A stretch of DNA of 9,449 nucleotides from an uncultured Haloferula sp. (GCA_946885645.1 CAMPGU010000157.1:1-9449); one strand, 5' to 3'; positions 1-6,605 are shown, counted from the stretch's first letter. Made by a program: numbers and translations. Notes: a model not told the origin generated them from the sequence alone.

Positions 1-622
1 GTCCGCGGGTATCGATCCGGTTCCGCGGCAGAGGAGAATGGTAGCCCCAGCTCAACGTGGCATCATCCACCTCGATTGAGGAAAAGCGGAAGTCGGGCCA
101 CTGCTTGAAAAAGGCTTCGCCGAGCAGAGCGGCCTCCCCGGGGCTGTTCGCGCCGGCCTTGAGATCCACCTCCATCCATTTGGCCACCAGGTTTCCGGCA
201 TCCCAGTCGCCCGCGATGCCGTCGAGCAGATCCATTTTAAACCTCACGTTTCCCGCATCCAGGCTCCGGAAGAACGAGGTCTCCCCTCCTTCCACACCGA
301 GCCGCGGGATCTGCGCGTCGCCTTGGATGCGCACGAAGTCCACCAGCTTCGCTTCGGAAGCGCCGAGCCCGGTTTTGAGGCCGGCATCCACCGTTTTGAC
401 GAACGCGTCCGAATCCACCCGGTTCACCAGGTAAAAGGCGAATCCTCCCGCCGCGACCAGAAGGGCGATCAAAACCTTGAAGCCGAGACGGAGCAAATGA
501 CTGAGCGTCATCGTCCAGCCGCCGCCGCCGGACATCGAGTGGCGTAGCTGGAACCAAAATCCCTGGCTCGCGATCCACTGGCTCAGCTTTTGGTTGAAAG
601 ACTGCGTCTGATCGACCTCCAT
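1..622 (-). CDS. AsmA-like single-pass membrane protein, N-terminal part (truncated by window edge)
   Basis: The frame is open from an ATG at 622 to the left edge, giving 207 residues without a stop; the C-terminal part lies outside the window. An in-frame TAA nine bases upstream of the ATG fixes this as the first possible ATG. Residues 1-47 are polar, with a glycine run (32-35); residues 48-66 (KVLIALLVAAGGFAFYLV region) are one clear membrane segment; the rest looks periplasmic. The stretch at 123-160 (GNVRFKMDLLDGIAGDWDAG, then a basic and hydrophobic MEVDLKAG segment) resembles the beta-repeat lead-in of AsmA/TamB-like envelope proteins, which are usually very long and span the periplasm. 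That family assignment is inference from style only. No Shine-Dalgarno is visible. It is divergent from scpA. Existence of the gene is well supported; the function is not. Confidence 0.72.
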   Translation of the reverse strand, partial: MEVDQTQSFNQKLSQWIASQGFWFQLRHSMSGGGGWTMTLSHLLRLGFKVLIALLVAAGGFAFYLVNRVDSDAFVKTVDAGLKTGLGASEAKLVDFVRIQGDAQIPRLGVEGGETSFFRSLDAGNVRFKMDLLDGIAGDWDAGNLVAKWMEVDLKAGANSPGEAALLGEAFFKQWPDFRFSSIEVDDATLSWGYHSPLPRNRIDTRG

Positions 623-654
623 AAATAGTTAAGTTCCCGAGGGGGACGGCGGAT

Positions 655-660
655 TACAAT
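655..660 (+). promoter_or_regulatory. Possible -10 element TACAAT ahead of scpA
   Basis: TACAAT matches the sigma-70 -10 hexamer at five of six positions and lies 72 nt before the GTG at 732. No convincing -35 hexamer is found 16-18 nt upstream (the sequence there is AGTTCC), so this is a weak candidate only. Confidence 0.2.
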
Positions 661-683
661 CATCCCGCCCGGACGAAGCGAGT

Positions 684-693
684 GCAAATTTGC
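684..693. promoter_or_regulatory. Perfect 10-bp palindrome GCAAATTTGC in divergent intergenic region
   Basis: GCAAATTTGC is its own reverse complement and is an AT-rich core in GC-rich surroundings. It lies between the divergent membrane-protein start (622) and the preferred scpA start (732). It could be an operator or part of a promoter, but it could also be chance. If scpA started at TTG 690 the palindrome would overlap that start codon. Confidence 0.25.
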
Positions 694-731
694 CCTCGCG
701 CGCCCTCTTCCCATCCCCTACCCATCCGGCC

Positions 732-1520
732 GTGGAAGGCACCGACTACAAGGTCAGACTGGATATCTTCGAGGGCCCGCTGGATCTCCTCCTCTACCTC
801 ATCAAGAAGGATGAGGTGGACATCCACAATATTTCCATCACCCGCATCACGGCCCAGTACCTCGAGTACATCGACACCTTCCGCCTGCTGAACATCGATC
901 TGGCGGCCGAATTCATCCTGATGGCGGCAAACCTCATGTATTTGAAGAGCCGCACCCTGCTGCCACGGCAGGAGCAACCTCCCGAGGAAGATGCGGAGGA
1001 GGACGATCCCCGCTGGGACCTCATCCGGCAGCTTATCGAGTACAAGAAATTCAAGGATGCGGCCGGCTTCCTGTCCCTGAAGGAGGTGGAGCAGGAAGGC
1101 TCCTTCGCCTTCCAACCGGAAAAGCCGGAGCTGCCCGAAGAACCCGCCGTACTGGCGGAGGTCTCCATCTTCGACCTGATCCGTGCATTCCAGAATGTCC
1201 TGAAGCGCTTCGAGGAGTCCCATGACCTCGGGGACATCGTCGATGACCGCTATACCGTCGCGGACAAGATCGAGCTGCTCCTCCACCGCTTCACGCCCGG
1301 CCAGGCGGCCCGCTTCGACTCGCTCTTCGAGACCGCCACGACGAAGGCGGAGGTGATCGTGACCTTCCTGGCCGTGCTCGAGCTGATGAAAATGAATCAG
1401 TTCGTGCTACGCCAGACCCACCTGCTCGGGGAAATAGAAATCGAGCGCCGCCTGCATACCGCTGCGCGTGCCGGCGAGCACCAGGACGCGGAGGAAGAGG
1501 CCGAGGATGAGGTGGAATAG
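732..1520 (+). CDS. scpA: Segregation and condensation protein A (kleisin subunit of SMC-ScpAB)
   Basis: ScpA is the kleisin that bridges the SMC ATPase heads and, with ScpB, forms the bacterial condensin that compacts and separates newly replicated chromosomes. The N-terminal block (residues 5-30, YKVRLDIFEGPLDLLLYLIK then KDEVDI) is the diagnostic SMC-binding start of the family, and AAEFILMAANLMYLKSRTLL (about 57-76) continues the helical domain. The centre (79-90) is acidic. The C-terminal region (about 194-245, ending near LLGEIEIERR) fits the winged-helix domain that binds the other SMC head. The GTG at 732 starts 262 residues exactly where family members normally begin. A TTG at 690 would add 14 residues (SRALFPSPTHPA type) unlike the family. 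Neither start has a Shine-Dalgarno. No scpB lies in this window; the next gene is unrelated. Confidence 0.95.
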   Translation: MEGTDYKVRLDIFEGPLDLLLYLIKKDEVDIHNISITRITAQYLEYIDTFRLLNIDLAAEFILMAANLMYLKSRTLLPRQEQPPEEDAEEDDPRWDLIRQLIEYKKFKDAAGFLSLKEVEQEGSFAFQPEKPELPEEPAVLAEVSIFDLIRAFQNVLKRFEESHDLGDIVDDRYTVADKIELLLHRFTPGQAARFDSLFETATTKAEVIVTFLAVLELMKMNQFVLRQTHLLGEIEIERRLHTAARAGEHQDAEEEAEDEVE

Positions 1521-1672
1521 CGGGCGGCGAACCGTCTTCTGATGCGGCGTATTCATCCTCAGCGACTCGCGCATAACCTCCCGACGGCCTGCCCGTTCGG
1601 TTCCAATCTGCCGGATCTCCCGGAGCTTTCCGCAGGATTGCGCATCGCCGCGGCGGCTGAAAAGGTCGGCGC
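1521..1672. other. Intergenic gap between scpA and the SDR gene
   Basis: I see no convincing promoter, terminator or small gene here. A 6-bp complementary pair (GAACCG at 1529-1534, CGGTTC at 1598-1603) is too short and too far apart to mean much. The last bases carry the ribosome binding site of the next gene. Confidence 0.5.
1661..1665 (+). promoter_or_regulatory. Shine-Dalgarno AAAGG of the SDR gene
   Basis: AAAGG ends 7 nt before the ATG at 1673, a normal spacing. It is the only recognisable Shine-Dalgarno ahead of any start in this window, and it supports the chosen start. Confidence 0.5.
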
Positions 1673-2377
1673 ATGAGCAATCTCACCGGCATCACCATCC
1701 TCGTCACCGGCGCCTCCAGCGGGATCGGCCGCGCCTTGTCGAAGATGCTGCTGGAGAGAGGTGCGTCGGTTCTGGGAGTCACCCGCCGCCCGGCCACGCT
1801 CCTGCCCGGGGTGGTGCCGCTGGTGGCGGATCTCACGAAGCGGCAGGACATCCAGGAGATGTTCACCCAGATCGGGCCGATCGCCGCCCTGGTGAATTGC
1901 GCCGGGGTGGCCTACCAATCGCGGATCCTGGACGGGAATCCGGCGGACTGGGAGGAGATGTGGCGGGTGAATGTCTTTGCCCTCACGTTATGTTGTCAGC
2001 TTTCCCTGCGGCATTTCCCGCGCGAGGGCGGGCGGATCGTCAATGTCTCGTCGATGAGCGGCCACCGCGTGCCACCGACGGGCGGCTTCTATGCGCCGAC
2101 CAAGTTTGCGGTACGCGCGGTGACGGACGCCTTGCGCCTGGAACTGAAGTCCGCCGGGATGCCGGTGCAGGTTGCCTGTGTCTCGCCGGGCTTCGTGGAT
2201 ACCCCGCTGCTGGAGCTCTATTTCCGCGGCCGCGAAGACGTGCTTCGAAAAACCAAGGAGACGATGTCGATGCTGGCCCCGGAGGACGTGGCCCACGCCA
2301 TCCTGACCATTTTGGAAGCCCCGCCCCATGTGGAGATCGGGGATATCCTCATGAGAAGCGCGGACCAGCGGACGTGA
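1673..2377 (+). CDS. SDR family NAD(P)-dependent oxidoreductase
   Basis: This is a cytosolic classical short-chain dehydrogenase/reductase of 234 residues, slightly short for the usual 250. The Rossmann cofactor motif TGASSGIG is at 12-19. Two arginines after the second strand (R38, R39) hint at NADP(H) rather than NAD(H). NCAG (75-78) replaces the usual NNAG. The catalytic tetrad is complete: N100, S127 (NVSSMSG), Y140 and K144 (YAPTK). SPGFVDTP (171-178) matches the conserved segment after the active site. The substrate cannot be read from the sequence; the family covers many alcohols, ketones, sugars and fatty acyl intermediates. It has its own ribosome binding site and lies 152 nt behind scpA. 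It runs convergently into plsC, with 21 nt between the two stop codons. Confidence 0.93.
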   Translation: MSNLTGITILVTGASSGIGRALSKMLLERGASVLGVTRRPATLLPGVVPLVADLTKRQDIQEMFTQIGPIAALVNCAGVAYQSRILDGNPADWEEMWRVNVFALTLCCQLSLRHFPREGGRIVNVSSMSGHRVPPTGGFYAPTKFAVRAVTDALRLELKSAGMPVQVACVSPGFVDTPLLELYFRGREDVLRKTKETMSMLAPEDVAHAILTILEAPPHVEIGDILMRSADQRT

Positions 2378-2402
2378 TGGGACAGCGACGCGCCTCCATC
2401 AC
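2374..2402. terminator. Inverted repeat shared by convergent SDR and plsC ends
   Basis: GTGATGG (2374-2380) and CCATCAC (2396-2402) are exact reverse complements, and one more G-U pair is possible on the plus-strand RNA (2381 with 2395), leaving a 13-nt loop. The arms contain the two convergent stop codons (TGA at 2375-2377 and, on the minus strand, 2401-2399). No T-tract follows on either strand, so factor-independent termination is uncertain. A bidirectional hairpin is plausible but modest. Confidence 0.3.
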
Positions 2403-3007
2403 AGTTCCCGGATCGCGTCCATGATCCTGTCCGCGATGTGTTGATACCCGTGCTTGCCCTTGGCAGTGGCCATTTCCTCCGGAGTCAGCCGGATCGGCGG
2501 GCCGATGTGCAGCGAGATCTGCGTGAAGCGCATGCGCGAGGAGCCGCGGGGCAAGGCTTCGCGCGCACCCCGGATCCGGATCGGCTGGATGACGGCGCTT
2601 GTCTTCACGGCGATGAGGCCGACTCCCGGCTGCGCCGCGCCGAAGTCACCGGTGAAGCTGCGCTCGCCCTCCGGGAAAACGAGCACCCGCTTCCCGGAAT
2701 TCAGCAGTTTCACGATCGTCTTCAGGCTGGTCATGTCCGGCCGCTCCTGATCCACCGGGATGGAGTTCCAAGCCAGGTAGATCCATTTCAGCAGGGCCCC
2801 CTTCATCAGGGACTTGCGCGCGAGGTAGAACATCTCGTCCCGGTAAAGCGTGCCGATCAGCGGAGGGTCCAGGAAGCTCTCGTGGTTCGAGGCGATCAGC
2901 ACCGCGCCCTCCGTCACCAGGTGCTCCCGGCCCACCACTTTCAGTCCGAAAAGCGAGCGGTAGGCACTGCCGAAAAGCGACCAACCCAGCCAGTAGATCC
3001 AACGCAT
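2399..3007 (-). CDS. plsC: Lysophospholipid acyltransferase (PlsC/LPLAT family, 1-acylglycerol-3-phosphate acyltransferase)
   Basis: PlsC-type enzymes move an acyl chain to the sn-2 position of lysophosphatidic acid at the inner membrane face, giving phosphatidic acid for phospholipid synthesis. The 202 residues contain the catalytic NHESFLDP block (HX4D, H42 and D47) and the substrate-binding FPEGERS block (111-117). The N-terminus (2-22) is hydrophobic and aromatic and probably associates with the membrane; MFYLARKSLMKGALLKWI (59-76) and IPVD (83-86) fit the family. The length is at the short end, as in many bacterial PlsC proteins. The start ATG at 3007 has no Shine-Dalgarno. The gene is last in the tyrA-aroA-cmk run, 35 nt after cmk. 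A cmk-plsC neighbourhood is common in bacteria and makes sense because CTP activates phosphatidic acid. The exact acyl donor and acceptor are not readable. Confidence 0.92.
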   Translation of the reverse strand: MRWIYWLGWSLFGSAYRSLFGLKVVGREHLVTEGAVLIASNHESFLDPPLIGTLYRDEMFYLARKSLMKGALLKWIYLAWNSIPVDQERPDMTSLKTIVKLLNSGKRVLVFPEGERSFTGDFGAAQPGVGLIAVKTSAVIQPIRIRGAREALPRGSSRMRFTQISLHIGPPIRLTPEEMATAKGKHGYQHIADRIMDAIREL

Positions 3008-3042
3008 GATATTCTGAGAGAGGGACGAACCCGGTAAAATGG

Positions 3043-3723
3043 TTAGAGCCCGGGATCCTCTCCGCGTGCATTCTCCGGAATGGGAAATCCTTGGCTTGCC
3101 AGGATCTCCAGAGCAGCGGCCACGCCGGTCTCGATGGTATGTCCGGAAGTGTCCAGAATCGCCGCGCCCTCAGCGACCTTGAGCGGGGCGGTCTCGCGGC
3201 GGCTGTCCGCGTCATCCCGCGCGGCGACGCGGTCCACCTCGCCGATTTCCTCGCGGCGCGCTTCCCGGACGCCGGGATCGGCATCCATGTAAATTTTATA
3301 CGGAGTCTCGGGGAAAACGACGCTCCCGATGTCCCGGCCTTCCATCACCACATCCCCCAGCTTCAGGTAATCCCGCTGGAGGGACACCAGGCATTCCCGC
3401 ACCTCCGGCACGGCGGCCACGGCGGAGACGTGGCTGTTGACCTCCTCGCCGCGGAGTTCTTCGCCGGGATCCACGCCGTCCACGGCGATGGTTGAGGAAA
3501 GCCGGTCCACCCCGCATTGCAGCTCCATACCGCGCAGGGCTTCGACCACGGCGGCGCGGTCGTTCGGATCGACGCCGAGCTGGAGCACCTTCCAAGTCAC
3601 GGCGCGGTACATCGCCCCCGAGTTCACCATGATGAGCCCCAGACGCTCGGACAGGATACGCGCGAGCGTGCTTTTTCCGGATGCGGCCGGTCCGTCGATG
3701 GCGATGGCGCGATGAAGGATCAT
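3043..3723 (-). CDS. cmk: (d)CMP kinase
   Basis: Cytidylate kinase transfers phosphate from ATP to CMP or dCMP, making CDP/dCDP in the cytosol. The P-loop is GPAASGKST (11-19). NSGAMYRA (34-41) is the CMP-binding segment, with Asn where the family usually has Asp (DSGA or DTGA). EGRDIGSVVFPE (about 128-139) and KIYMDA are the nucleotide-binding core, and RDD...SRRETAPLK carries the late conserved arginines. The stretch between the arginine pair after MDADPGVREA and RDD is only 11 residues, against about 22 in E. coli Cmk, so the LID is short. A C-terminal tail (about 210-226) restores the total to a normal 226 residues. Its ATG overlaps the aroA stop as ATGA, so translation is probably coupled. 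Confidence 0.95.
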   Translation of the reverse strand: MILHRAIAIDGPAASGKSTLARILSERLGLIMVNSGAMYRAVTWKVLQLGVDPNDRAAVVEALRGMELQCGVDRLSSTIAVDGVDPGEELRGEEVNSHVSAVAAVPEVRECLVSLQRDYLKLGDVVMEGRDIGSVVFPETPYKIYMDADPGVREARREEIGEVDRVAARDDADSRRETAPLKVAEGAAILDTSGHTIETGVAAALEILASQGFPIPENARGEDPGL

Positions 3724-5075
3724 AGAACAGGAACCGTGGGCAGATCGTAGTCCGCCTCCGTCTTGCTCTCGGCGAGCACGGCGGCGAGTTGCTTGGCAAA
3801 GCCGGGGTAGGAGGTGTTCACGCAGTCCGTATTGCGGATCACCGTCTCGCCGCTGGCGAAAAGCCCCGCGATGGCGAAGGCCATGGCAATGCGGTGATCC
3901 CCGTGGCTGGCCACCGTGGCCGCATGCAGCGGAGCACCGCCCGTGATCTCCATGCCGTCCTCGAATTCCTCCACCTGACCTCCCATCGCACGAAGATTGT
4001 TCACCACCGTGGTAATCCGGTCGGTTTCCTTCACGCGCAGCTCCTTGGCATTGCGGATGATCGTCTTGCTTTCCGCCATCGCGGCGGCGACCGCGATCAC
4101 TGGGATTTCGTCGATAAGATTGGGAATCTCCGCCTTCAGCAGTTCCGTCCCCCGGAGCTTTCCGCCGAGAATCTCGATATCCCCGATCGGTTCCCCGGCC
4201 TCGCTGGAGGTCACGGTGCAGGTGATCCGCGCGCCCATGCGCTCGATCACATCGAGCACGGCCGTGCGGGTGGGATTCAAGCCGAGGTTCCTGATGACGA
4301 TCCGGGATCCCGGCAAGGCGGCAGCCGCCACCACCCAGAAGGCGGCGCTGGAAATGTCGCCGGGCACCTGGAAATCCCGTGCCTGCGGGACCTGCCCGCC
4401 TTCGATGGAAATCGCCTGGCCCTCCGTGGAAATCTTCACGCCGAAGGACTCCAGCATCCGCTCCGTGTGGTCGCGCGTGTCGGCGGGCTGCACGGCGGTC
4501 GTGGTGCCTTCGCAGAACATCCCGGCGAGGAGCACGGCGCTCTTTACCTGCGCGCTGGCCACGGGCAGCTCGTAGCGGATCGGGTTGAGCTTCGCGCCGT
4601 GGATCTTGAGCGGCGCGCAGCCGGGCTTCGCTCCCAGGCAGTCGATCTTCGCGCCCATTTGACCCAGCGGATCGGTGATGCGGCCCATGGGGCGGCCGGA
4701 AAGCGATTCATCGCCGAAAAGCTCGGTCTCGAAAGGCTGCCCGGCGAAGAGCCCGGCCAGCAGGCGCATGCCCGTGCCGGAGTTCCCGCAGTCGATCGGG
4801 GCCTTCGGGGCGGAGAGCTGCATCTTCTTGCCGTGAATCTTCATCGCCACGGGGCCGAAGCCGGGCATTTCCTCCAGCACCTCCACCTCCACCCCGCAGG
4901 CCTTCATGGCACCAAGGGTATTGAGGCAGTCCTCGCTGGGGAGGAAGTTACGCACGGTCGAAACGCCGTCCGCCAAGCCGGCGATCATCGCCGCGCGATG
5001 GGACATGCTCTTGTCGCCGGGCACCGGAAAAGCGGCCTCCAGCGTGCGGATGGATCGGACTCGGAACTCGCTCAC
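3720..5075 (-). CDS. aroA: 3-phosphoshikimate 1-carboxyvinyltransferase (EPSP synthase)
   Basis: AroA joins phosphoenolpyruvate to shikimate-3-phosphate, the sixth shikimate pathway step. From the GTG at 5075 the protein has 451 residues. PGDKSMSHRA (19-28) holds the substrate-binding Lys and Arg; GNSGTGMRLL (97-106) is the glyphosate/PEP loop; RPMGRI (128-133), SAQVKSA (174-180), RDHTE (201-205) and NPTR (267-270) follow; IDEIP (321-325) holds the catalytic Asp; KELRVKETDR (344-353) holds the Glu and Lys; and GDHRIAMAF (392-400) is also conserved. Several motifs match class II (CP4-like) enzymes. The GTG lies 2 nt after the tyrA stop. The frame stays open upstream to 5258, but those extra 61 residues lie inside tyrA in another frame and do not resemble EPSP synthase. 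The final TGA overlaps the cmk ATG. Confidence 0.96.
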   Translation of the reverse strand: MSEFRVRSIRTLEAAFPVPGDKSMSHRAAMIAGLADGVSTVRNFLPSEDCLNTLGAMKACGVEVEVLEEMPGFGPVAMKIHGKKMQLSAPKAPIDCGNSGTGMRLLAGLFAGQPFETELFGDESLSGRPMGRITDPLGQMGAKIDCLGAKPGCAPLKIHGAKLNPIRYELPVASAQVKSAVLLAGMFCEGTTTAVQPADTRDHTERMLESFGVKISTEGQAISIEGGQVPQARDFQVPGDISSAAFWVVAAAALPGSRIVIRNLGLNPTRTAVLDVIERMGARITCTVTSSEAGEPIGDIEILGGKLRGTELLKAEIPNLIDEIPVIAVAAAMAESKTIIRNAKELRVKETDRITTVVNNLRAMGGQVEEFEDGMEITGGAPLHAATVASHGDHRIAMAFAIAGLFASGETVIRNTDCVNTSYPGFAKQLAAVLAESKTEADYDLPTVPVL

Positions 5076-5077
5076 GA

Positions 5078-5947
5078 TTAGAGAAGATCGGAAAACATTC
5101 TGGCCTTGTCGCGGGCCTCCTTGGCTGTCGCCAGCCACTGGCGCACGGCTTCTTGGTCGCCCGCTTTCAGATTGGCAAGTACATCGCTCATCTCCCTGAT
5201 ACCGCGTTCGATGGCCGGAATGAGGGCGTCCCGGTTCTCGGCCGCGATTTCGGCCCACATTTCAGGGTCCCCTGCGGCAACCCGGGTCGTGTCCCTCAAT
5301 CCCCCGCCGCCGTAAATGCCATCCGCCGGCTTATCCTGCAGCGCAACCTTGGCCGCGACTCCGGCGACGATGTGCTGGAAGTGGCTGATTCGCGCCACCA
5401 GATCATCGTGGGTGCCCGCGTCGGCCGAGGACACCTTGCACCCGAGGGCCCGCCAGAATCCGGCCAGCCGTTCCTTGGCTTGCGCCCCCGCACCGTCGTC
5501 ATCCGTGAGGATGCAGGCTGCCCCCTCGAACAAGTCCGCCTTGGCCGCTTCCACCCCGGTTTGTTCCGATCCCGCCATCGGGTGGCTGCCGAGGAATTTC
5601 CCGCCGGTACGCTTCAGCAAAGGCCGCAACACCTCGTGAACCTTCCGTTTCACGCTGCCTACGTCGGTCAGCAGCGCCTCGCCGGAGAGACCCGCTTCCT
5701 GCGCTGCCAGCAACACCGTGGCCATCGCCCCGACGGGGGTAGAGAGCACCACCAGATCCGCCCCTCCCACGGCTTCCGCCATGTCTCCGGTCGCTCCTCC
5801 GATGCCCCGCATTTTTGCGGCTTCCACTTTCTCCTCCCGCCGCGACCAAAGGCTTACGGGCAATTCCGGAAACCTCTCCCGCAGTGCCAGTGCCAGCGAG
5901 CCGCCGAGCAGCCCCCCGCCGAGAATGGCGACCTTTTTGAAATCCAT
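5078..5947 (-). CDS. tyrA: Prephenate dehydrogenase (TyrA family)
   Basis: TyrA oxidatively decarboxylates prephenate to 4-hydroxyphenylpyruvate on the way to tyrosine; an arogenate-using variant cannot be excluded. From ATG 5947 the protein is 289 residues. The Rossmann motif GGGLLGGS is at 10-17, SHPMAGSE at 121-128, and ISHFQH at 187-192 holds the catalytic-site histidine region (the usual form is SHLPH). GGGLRDTTR (214-222) and the following DPEMWAEI complete the family signature. There is no fused chorismate mutase and no C-terminal ACT domain, so the tyrosine feedback seen in ACT-bearing forms is not expected from such a domain. A TTG at 6004 would add 19 arginine-rich residues that cross the upstream hairpin; I rejected it. 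The gene heads the tyrA-aroA-cmk-plsC run, and its stop is 2 nt before the aroA GTG. Confidence 0.95.
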   Translation of the reverse strand: MDFKKVAILGGGLLGGSLALALRERFPELPVSLWSRREEKVEAAKMRGIGGATGDMAEAVGGADLVVLSTPVGAMATVLLAAQEAGLSGEALLTDVGSVKRKVHEVLRPLLKRTGGKFLGSHPMAGSEQTGVEAAKADLFEGAACILTDDDGAGAQAKERLAGFWRALGCKVSSADAGTHDDLVARISHFQHIVAGVAAKVALQDKPADGIYGGGGLRDTTRVAAGDPEMWAEIAAENRDALIPAIERGIREMSDVLANLKAGDQEAVRQWLATAKEARDKARMFSDLL

Positions 5948-5965
5948 GACTTGGGTCTCGGAACG

Positions 5966-5996
5966 AAGAAGCCGGACCCTGCGGGACCGGCTCCTC
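5966..5996 (-). promoter_or_regulatory. Leader hairpin between the lipoprotein gene and tyrA
   Basis: On the minus-strand RNA, GAGGAGCCGG (5996 down to 5987) pairs with CCGGCTTCTT (5975 down to 5966) over 10 bp, including two G-U pairs. Inside it, after a single T-T mismatch, CCC pairs with GGG around a GCA loop. The G-U positions would be A-C mismatches on the other strand, so the structure suits the minus transcript. It ends 18 nt before the tyrA ATG and begins 30 nt after the lipoprotein stop. No clean T-tract follows. It could terminate or attenuate read-through from the lipoprotein gene, or shape tyrA translation. Confidence 0.45.
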
Positions 5997-6026
5997 GAAA
6001 TCAAACGTTACGGCGCAGGCGTTGCC

Positions 6027-6482
6027 TCAAGGAACCCGGAAATGCTTCTTTTCCGAAGTCGCATAATGCGGATCCGCCACCAGCGAGCCGGGCGGGAAAC
6101 CTTTCACGTCGATAGGCTTGTTGTTGAACGGGCTGAAGACGTAGCCGGGCTTTCCGGGAATCGGGCGAGCCACCGGGATCTCCTTTTTCTCGGTCGCCGG
6201 TTTCTCGCCGGAACCGGGTTTCTCACCGCCGCCATCCGGAGCGGTGGGCTCGACCTTGGCTGTCTCGCCATCCGGCGAGGTGGTGCCGTCTTCCTTCTTC
6301 GCTTCCTCGTCGCGCTTCCGCTTCTCCTCGCGCTGTTGGTTGATTTTTTCCTGCTCCTCGGGAGTCAGTTGCTTCCGCTGGGCGGGATCCTCCTGCGGTT
6401 CCGGCGGAGGCTCGACATAAGGCGTGCAGGAAACCGCCAGCAAGACGGTGGCGGCGGCCGGGAGAATCAGTCGCAGATTCAT
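6027..6482 (-). CDS. Small proline- and lysine/glutamate-rich lipoprotein of unknown function
   Basis: From ATG 6482 this is 151 residues. Residues 1-19 form a lipoprotein signal peptide: MNLR, a hydrophobic core, then LLAVSC with the lipidated Cys at 19. The position -3 residue is Ala rather than the commoner Leu. Residues 20-33 are rich in proline and glutamate; 38-64 are a charged, Gln/Glu/Lys/Arg-rich helix, perhaps a coiled coil; 65-100 are low-complexity and presumably disordered; and 110-151 are a more conserved-looking tail (GYVFSPFNNKPIDVKGFPPG, then ADPHY and FRVP at the end). I associate this tail with small Verrucomicrobia lipoproteins of unknown role, from memory only. The frame is open far upstream (to 7385), but that part lies opposite other genes. 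The gene precedes tyrA by 79 nt and is divergent from the IF-1-like gene. There is no Shine-Dalgarno. Confidence 0.8.
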   Translation of the reverse strand: MNLRLILPAAATVLLAVSCTPYVEPPPEPQEDPAQRKQLTPEEQEKINQQREEKRKRDEEAKKEDGTTSPDGETAKVEPTAPDGGGEKPGSGEKPATEKKEIPVARPIPGKPGYVFSPFNNKPIDVKGFPPGSLVADPHYATSEKKHFRVP

Positions 6483-6508
6483 GATTGCTAGGAAGGAAAT
6501 CCCCGGAT

Positions 6509-6525
6509 CGGCAAAACGATTGCCG
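6509..6525. promoter_or_regulatory. Operator-like inverted repeat CGGCAA-N5-TTGCCG
   Basis: A perfect 6-bp inverted repeat with a 5-nt centre lies in the 123-nt gap between the divergent lipoprotein (start 6482) and IF-1-like (start 6606) genes. It is 27 nt upstream of the lipoprotein start. It could bind a dimeric regulator or form a 5' leader hairpin. I see no good -35/-10 pair around it. Confidence 0.3.
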
Positions 6526-6605
6526 CCGGAAAGCCCGACAATGCGTCCGCCCTCCGGTGCCGTCAAGCCGGGGCCTTGCCCGGACTTGCAAAACGCCCCG
6601 GATCC

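Noticed and set aside
690..731. TTG start for scpA 14 codons upstream
   Set aside because: The added residues are unlike ScpA and the TTG overlaps a palindrome; GTG 732 yields the family's normal start. It is not fully excluded, since neither start has a Shine-Dalgarno.
660..1286. Minus-strand open frame of 208 codons opposite scpA
   Set aside because: scpA is certain on the plus strand. The minus translation mirrors its acidic codons and has no recognisable domain.
3789..5081. Long plus-strand open frame of 430 codons opposite aroA
   Set aside because: It is a shadow of aroA caused by high GC and third-position bias. Its translation is rich in His, Gly, Ala and Arg without any family pattern, whereas the minus strand encodes a full EPSP synthase.
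5076..5258. 61-codon N-terminal extension of aroA
   Set aside because: It lies within tyrA in another frame and is unlike EPSP synthase. The GTG 2 nt after the tyrA stop gives the normal N-terminus.
5153..6115. Plus-strand open frame of 320 codons opposite tyrA
   Set aside because: It is a shadow frame: tyrA on the minus strand carries all family motifs, and this frame has none.
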